From NCBI GenBank assembly GCA_021805485.1, contig JAJZFF010000084.1, positions 1-11,074 of the forward strand: a stretch of DNA of 11,074 nt, read 5' to 3'. Both the position numbers and the translations under genes were made by a program. The notes beneath the pieces are model-generated. The model was not told where the DNA came from. It did not search any database and worked only from the letters and a program-made list of their open reading frames with translations. Shown here in pieces: positions 7,687 through 11,074 of the stretch (within the stretch, counting starts at the first letter, position 1; each line of letters opens with the position of its first letter). This stretch comes from Pseudomonadota bacterium (lineage in GTDB: Bacteria; Pseudomonadota; Alphaproteobacteria; Acetobacterales; Acetobacteraceae).

Positions 7687-9372
7687 ATGGCTGGCACGCT
7701 GACCCTGGTGGATCTCGCCGGCTCTGTGGCGCTGCTGCTGTGGGGCGTGCACATGGTACAGACCGGCATCCAGCGGGCCTATGGCCCGGCGCTGCGCCGT
7801 GTGCTCGCGCATGCCGGCGCCTGGCGTCTGCCCGCCTTCGGCGCCGGGTTGGCGGTGACGGCGGTTCTGCAGTCGAGCACGGCCACCGGGCTCATGGTGA
7901 GCGCCTTCGCCGCCGACGGGCTGATCGAACTGATCCCGGCGCTCGCCGCCATGCTTGGCGCCAATGTCGGCACCACGCTGATCGTGCAGCTGCTGTCCTT
8001 CGACGTCTCCAGCATGGCGATGCTGCTGGTGCTGCTCGGCGTCGTGATGTTCCGCTCCGGCAGCGCCACGCGGGCCCGCGATCTCGGGCGGGTGTTCATC
8101 GGGCTGGGGCTGATGCTGCTCGCGCTGCACTTGATGACCGACATCATCGTCCCCTACGAGGATCAGCCCAGTCTGCGCATGCTGCTCGGCGCGCTGGCCA
8201 CCGACCCGGGCATGGACGTGCTCGCGGCGGCCGTGCTCACCTGGGCGGCGCATTCCTCGGTGGCCGTGGTGCTGCTGGTCATGTCCTTTGCCGCCAAGGG
8301 CGTGATCCCGCCGGATGCAGCCTTCGCCATGGTGCTCGGGGCCAATCTCGGCACCTCGATCAATCCGGTGCTGGAGGGGGCGAGCGGCAGCCCGGCGGCG
8401 AAGCGGGTGCCGTTCGGGAATCTCGCCGGGCGGCTGTTGTTCTGCCTCATCGTGCTGGCCGCGCTGGCGCCGCTCGGACGCGTGCTGGTGCGGCTCGAAC
8501 CCGATCCGGGGCGCGCGGTCGCGGATTTCCACACCGGCTTCAACCTGGCGCTGGCGGTGATCCTGATGCCGCTGCTTGGCCCCTGGTCGGCACTGCTGAC
8601 GCGCTGGCTGCCGGCGGGCGCGCCCTCCTCGGACCCGGGCGAGCCGGTCTATCTGCCGACGGCGCTGCGGGCCTCGCCGCCGGTAGCGCTGGCGGCCGCC
8701 GCGCGCGAGGCGTTGCGCATGGCCGATGCGCTCGAGGCGATGCTCGCCGGTACGCGCGCGGCGCTGCTCTCCGACGACCGGGCCGTGATCAGCGGCACGC
8801 GCCGGCTCGACGACATTCTCGACCGCCTGAACCGGGCGATCAAAGGCTTTCTCATCGGCATGGATACCGACGCCCTCGCCCCGGCCGACCACCGGCGGGT
8901 GGCGCAGATTCTCGCCTTCACCACCAACCTCGAACAGGCCGGGGACGTGGTGGAGGAGAACCTGATGTCCCACGCCGCCAAGCGCCAGCGGCTCGGACTC
9001 GGGTTTTCCGAGGCCGGGTGCGCCGACATGCTGCGGATGATCGACCGGCTCGCGGCCAATCTGCGCACCGCGGCGGGCGTGTTCATGAGCGAGGACCTGC
9101 GCGCCGCGCGGCTGCTCGCGGCCGAGAAGGCGGTGTTCCGTGAGATGGAGCGGGAGGCGACGGCGGCCCATCTGGCGCGGTTGCGCGAGGGACGGCTGGA
9201 AACCGCGGCAACCAGCGCGCTGCATCTGGACGTCATCAGCGACCTCAAGCGGATCAACGATCACCTGGTCCGCGGGGCAGCGTATCCGGTGCTGGAGAAT
9301 GCCGGGGAGCTGCTGGCGACGCGACTCCGGACGGAGGAGCCGGAGGCGGCCGAGTCGGACAAATCCACATGA
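7687..9372 (+). CDS. Na+/phosphate cotransporter family protein (NptA/YjbB-like) with C-terminal PhoU-like domain
   Basis: A 561-residue membrane protein predicted to move inorganic phosphate with sodium; bacterial relatives act in uptake or, as in E. coli YjbB, export. ATG 7687 is chosen because GGAGA (7678-7682) precedes it closely; ATG 7672 and TTG 7663 are in frame without such a site. The membrane part (about 1-320) has the two inverted half-repeats of the family: QSSTATGLM (from Q62) with GANVGTT (91-97), then HSSVAVVLL (from H189) with GANLGTS (218-224). The second repeat has HSS where the first has QSS. After a linker, a helical PhoU-like domain (about 335-545) shows NLEQAGD (ExxxD) and DLKRINDH, the usual PhoU metal-binding places, the second with K for the common E and N for G. 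The stop codon is inside the first NrdR-like box of the nrdA control region. No pst, pho or other phosphate gene is in view. Confidence 0.94.
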   Translation: MAGTLTLVDLAGSVALLLWGVHMVQTGIQRAYGPALRRVLAHAGAWRLPAFGAGLAVTAVLQSSTATGLMVSAFAADGLIELIPALAAMLGANVGTTLIVQLLSFDVSSMAMLLVLLGVVMFRSGSATRARDLGRVFIGLGLMLLALHLMTDIIVPYEDQPSLRMLLGALATDPGMDVLAAAVLTWAAHSSVAVVLLVMSFAAKGVIPPDAAFAMVLGANLGTSINPVLEGASGSPAAKRVPFGNLAGRLLFCLIVLAALAPLGRVLVRLEPDPGRAVADFHTGFNLALAVILMPLLGPWSALLTRWLPAGAPSSDPGEPVYLPTALRASPPVALAAAAREALRMADALEAMLAGTRAALLSDDRAVISGTRRLDDILDRLNRAIKGFLIGMDTDALAPADHRRVAQILAFTTNLEQAGDVVEENLMSHAAKRQRLGLGFSEAGCADMLRMIDRLAANLRTAAGVFMSEDLRAARLLAAEKAVFREMEREATAAHLARLREGRLETAATSALHLDVISDLKRINDHLVRGAAYPVLENAGELLATRLRTEEPEAAESDKST

Positions 9373-9380
9373 TATAGTTG
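9365..9380. promoter_or_regulatory. NrdR-like box 1 upstream of nrdA
   Basis: CCACATGATATAGTTG fits about 11 of 16 positions of the NrdR box consensus (acaCwAtATaTwGtgt), including CA near the left end and ATATAGT in the right half. It is separated by exactly 15 bases from a second box, the arrangement NrdR, a zinc-finger/ATP-cone repressor of ribonucleotide reductase genes, uses. It overlaps the TGA (9370-9372) of the phosphate transporter gene. Confidence 0.6.
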
Positions 9381-9395
9381 GGTTGAGGGCAAGGC

Positions 9396-9411
9396 TTCCC
9401 ATATATGGTAT
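9396..9411. promoter_or_regulatory. NrdR-like box 2 upstream of nrdA
   Basis: TTCCCATATATGGTAT has the perfect palindromic core CCATATATGG (9399-9408) and fits about 10 of 16 positions of the NrdR consensus, with the AT-rich centre fully kept. Centre-to-centre distance to box 1 is 31 bp, close to three helical turns, so both lie on the same DNA face. An alternative promoter (TTGAGG 9383-9388, TGGTAT 9406-9411, 17-base spacer) would overlap this box. Confidence 0.68.
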
Positions 9412-9419
9412 GGTTTTGC

Positions 9420-9448
9420 TTGACGCGGCCGGCGTTCGGCCCGATGAT
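9420..9448 (+). promoter_or_regulatory. Candidate sigma-70-type promoter of nrdA
   Basis: TTGACG (9420-9425, 5 of 6) is followed after 17 bases by GATGAT (9443-9448, 4 of 6). Transcription would begin near 9455, leaving a leader of about 48 bases that opens with a small CGGGG/CCCCCG hairpin (9459-9476). The promoter lies just downstream of the two NrdR-like boxes. The weaker TTGAGG...TGGTAT pair farther upstream is an alternative. Confidence 0.45.
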
Positions 9449-9502
9449 GGCAGGTCTGCGGGGTTGTGTTCCCCCGATGTCTTACAACGAGGGGTTTGGG
9501 GC

Positions 9503-11074
9503 ATGAGTGCGGCTGCGCGCGAAGAATCGGTGATGCTGGACACCGTGCAGATGCCCGGGCGCTACCAGGTGCGGGTGGACCGGTCGCGGGATGCGCTCCT
9601 GACCGAGTTCGGCCGGGCGACGCTCGACGACCGCTATCTGCTGCCCGGGGAGAGCTACCAGGACCTGTTCGCCCGCGTCGCGAGCTATTACGGCGACGAT
9701 GCGGCGCACGCCCAGCGCATGTACGACTATATCAGCCGGTTCTGGTTCATGCCGGCCACCCCGGTGCTCTCCAACGGCGGCACCAGCCGCGGGCTGCCGA
9801 TCTCGTGCTTCCTCAACGAGGCCGCCGACAGTCTGGAGGGGATCGTCGGGCTGTGGAACGAGAATGTCTGGCTCGCCTCCAAGGGCGGCGGCATCGGCAG
9901 CTACTGGGGCAATCTACGCTCGATCGGCGAGAAGGTCGGGCAGAACGGCAAGACCTCGGGGGTCATTCCCTTCATCCGGGTGATGGACAGTCTGACGCTG
10001 GCGATCTCGCAGGGCTCGCTGCGGCGCGGCTCGGCGGCGGTGTATCTGCCCGTCTCGCATCCGGAGATCGAGGAATTCGTCGAGATGCGGCGCCCGACCG
10101 GGGGCGACCCGAACCGCAAGGCGCTGAACCTGCATCACGGCATCCTGTTGCCGGACGCGTTCATGCGCGCGGTGGAGGCGGACGAGGCCTGGCCGCTGCT
10201 CTCGCCCAAGGATGGCGTCGTGGTGCGCAAAATCTCGGCCCGCGCGCTGTGGATCCGCATCCTGCTGGCGCGGATCGAGACCGGGGAGCCCTACCTCGTG
10301 TTCTCGGACCATGTGAACCGGGCGCGGCCGGAGCATCAGAAGCTGGCCGGGCTGGAGGTGAAGACCTCGAACCTGTGCAGCGAGATCACGCTGCCGACCG
10401 GGATCGACCAGCACGGCATGCAGCGCACCGCGGTCTGCTGCCTCGCATCGCTGAACCTCGATTACTGGAACGAGTGGCAAGGGGAGCCGCGCTTCGTCGA
10501 GGACGCGCTGCGCTTCCTCGACAACGTGCTCTCGGACTTCATATCGCGCGCGCCGGAGGGGATGGAGCGGGCGAAATACTCGGCGATGCGCGAGCGTTCG
10601 GTGGGGCTCGGGGTGATGGGGTTCCACTCGTTCCTGCAATCGCAGAACGTGCCGTTCGAGAGTGTCATCGCGAAGGTCTGGAACCGGCGCATCTTCAAGC
10701 AAATCCGCGAGCAGGCGGACGCCGCCTCGCGCAGGCTCGCCGCCGAGCGCGGCGCCTGCCCGGATGCGGCCGAGTATGGCGTGATGGAGCGGTTCTCGAA
10801 CAAGATCGCCATCGCGCCGACGGCCTCGATCTCGATCATCGCCGGCAATGCCAGCCCGGGGATCGAGCCGATCGCGGCGAACGTGTTCCTGCAGAAGACG
10901 CTCTCCGGCAGTTTCTCGGTGCGCAACCGGTTCCTGCAGAAGCTGCTCGCCGAGCGCGGGCACGATGACGAGGAGACCTGGTCCTCCATCACGCTGCGCG
11001 CCGGCAGCGTGCAGCATCTCGATTTCCTCGGCGAGCACGAGAAGGCGGTGTTCAAGACCGCGTTCGAACTGGAC
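9503..11074 (+). CDS. nrdA: Class I ribonucleoside-diphosphate reductase large (alpha) subunit, N-terminal 524 residues
   Basis: NrdA reduces ribonucleoside diphosphates to deoxyribonucleotides with a radical supplied by NrdB. The gene runs off the right edge without a stop. ATG 9503 is chosen: GAGGGG (9489-9494) precedes it by 8 bases; an internal ATG at 9533 has no such site. Catalytic residues are in place: C102 in LPISCFLNE (E. coli C225), N290, C292 and E294 in SNLCSEITLPT (N437, C439, E441), and C312 in AVCCLASLNL (C462). Also seen are FWFMPATPVLSNGGTSRG, LASKGGGIGSYWGNLRSIGE, and IAPTASISIIAGNASPGIEP near the radical site. The C-terminal tyrosine pair and swinging cysteines lie beyond the window. 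The N-terminus has no ATP-cone: the catalytic domain begins within about 40 residues, so the E. coli-type overall activity switch seems absent. Two NrdR-like boxes upstream suggest transcriptional control instead. nrdB would be expected just downstream. Class II NrdJ is less likely, since the protein starts differently and follows class I NrdA closely. Confidence 0.96.
   Translation, partial: MSAAAREESVMLDTVQMPGRYQVRVDRSRDALLTEFGRATLDDRYLLPGESYQDLFARVASYYGDDAAHAQRMYDYISRFWFMPATPVLSNGGTSRGLPISCFLNEAADSLEGIVGLWNENVWLASKGGGIGSYWGNLRSIGEKVGQNGKTSGVIPFIRVMDSLTLAISQGSLRRGSAAVYLPVSHPEIEEFVEMRRPTGGDPNRKALNLHHGILLPDAFMRAVEADEAWPLLSPKDGVVVRKISARALWIRILLARIETGEPYLVFSDHVNRARPEHQKLAGLEVKTSNLCSEITLPTGIDQHGMQRTAVCCLASLNLDYWNEWQGEPRFVEDALRFLDNVLSDFISRAPEGMERAKYSAMRERSVGLGVMGFHSFLQSQNVPFESVIAKVWNRRIFKQIREQADAASRRLAAERGACPDAAEYGVMERFSNKIAIAPTASISIIAGNASPGIEPIAANVFLQKTLSGSFSVRNRFLQKLLAERGHDDEETWSSITLRAGSVQHLDFLGEHEKAVFKTAFELD

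Noticed and set aside
9427..9441. GGCCG-GCGTT-CGGCC hairpin downstream of the phosphate transporter gene as a terminator
   Set aside because: The stem is only 5 bp, no T-tract follows, and it falls within the spacer of the likely nrdA promoter.
6451..9543. A 1030-codon open frame on the - strand across the MFS and phosphate transporter genes
   Set aside because: It overlaps two clear genes in other frames and its translation is repetitive Arg/Gln/His-rich sequence typical of a GC-rich shadow frame.
9466..10968. A 500-codon open frame on the + strand in the nrdA region
   Set aside because: It is out of frame with NrdA, which has all catalytic residues and a good ribosome binding site. The shadow frame is Arg/Gly/Ala-rich and matches no family.

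Overview
The window is GC-rich, densely coding bacterial DNA. Gaps between genes are short: the longest is about 160 bases and no stretch over 300 bases lacks a gene. Gene style and content point to an alphaproteobacterium, perhaps Rhodospirillales/Acetobacteraceae. The clues are a class V serine-glyoxylate-type aminotransferase, a long acyl-CoA-synthetase-like/GNAT protein acetyltransferase, a chemoreceptor with a C-terminal PilZ domain, and a class I NrdA without an ATP-cone. The family-level placement is inference from protein style, not a database match. I see no rRNA, tRNA, insertion sequence, phage gene or CRISPR array.

Layout, left to right: (1) the C-terminal end of a short-chain dehydrogenase/reductase (1-284, +), cut by the window edge; (2) a transmembrane methyl-accepting chemotaxis protein with Cache, HAMP, signalling and PilZ domains (353-2332, +); (3) a convergent Pat/YfiQ-type protein lysine acetyltransferase (2366-4951, -); (4) a divergent gap of about 160 bp with a candidate promoter and a 15-bp palindrome; (5) a serine-glyoxylate aminotransferase family enzyme (5111-6304, +), overlapping tail to tail by 17 bp with (6) an MHS-family major facilitator transporter (6288-7583, -); (7) a 103-bp divergent gap with an inverted repeat; (8) a Na+/phosphate cotransporter-like protein with a C-terminal PhoU-like domain (7687-9372, +); (9) a 130-bp gap with two NrdR-like boxes and a sigma-70-like promoter, leading into (10) the first 524 codons of the class I ribonucleotide reductase large subunit NrdA (9503 to the right edge, +).

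The genes do not form one operon. Strand changes at almost every junction suggest mostly single-gene transcription units, and the contents are largely housekeeping or core metabolism. The best points are the c-di-GMP-binding motif on the chemoreceptor, the tandem NrdR-like boxes with exact helical phasing before nrdA (the first covering the upstream gene's stop codon), and the palindromic elements in the two divergent gaps. I found no convincing evidence of a wholly new multi-gene system here.
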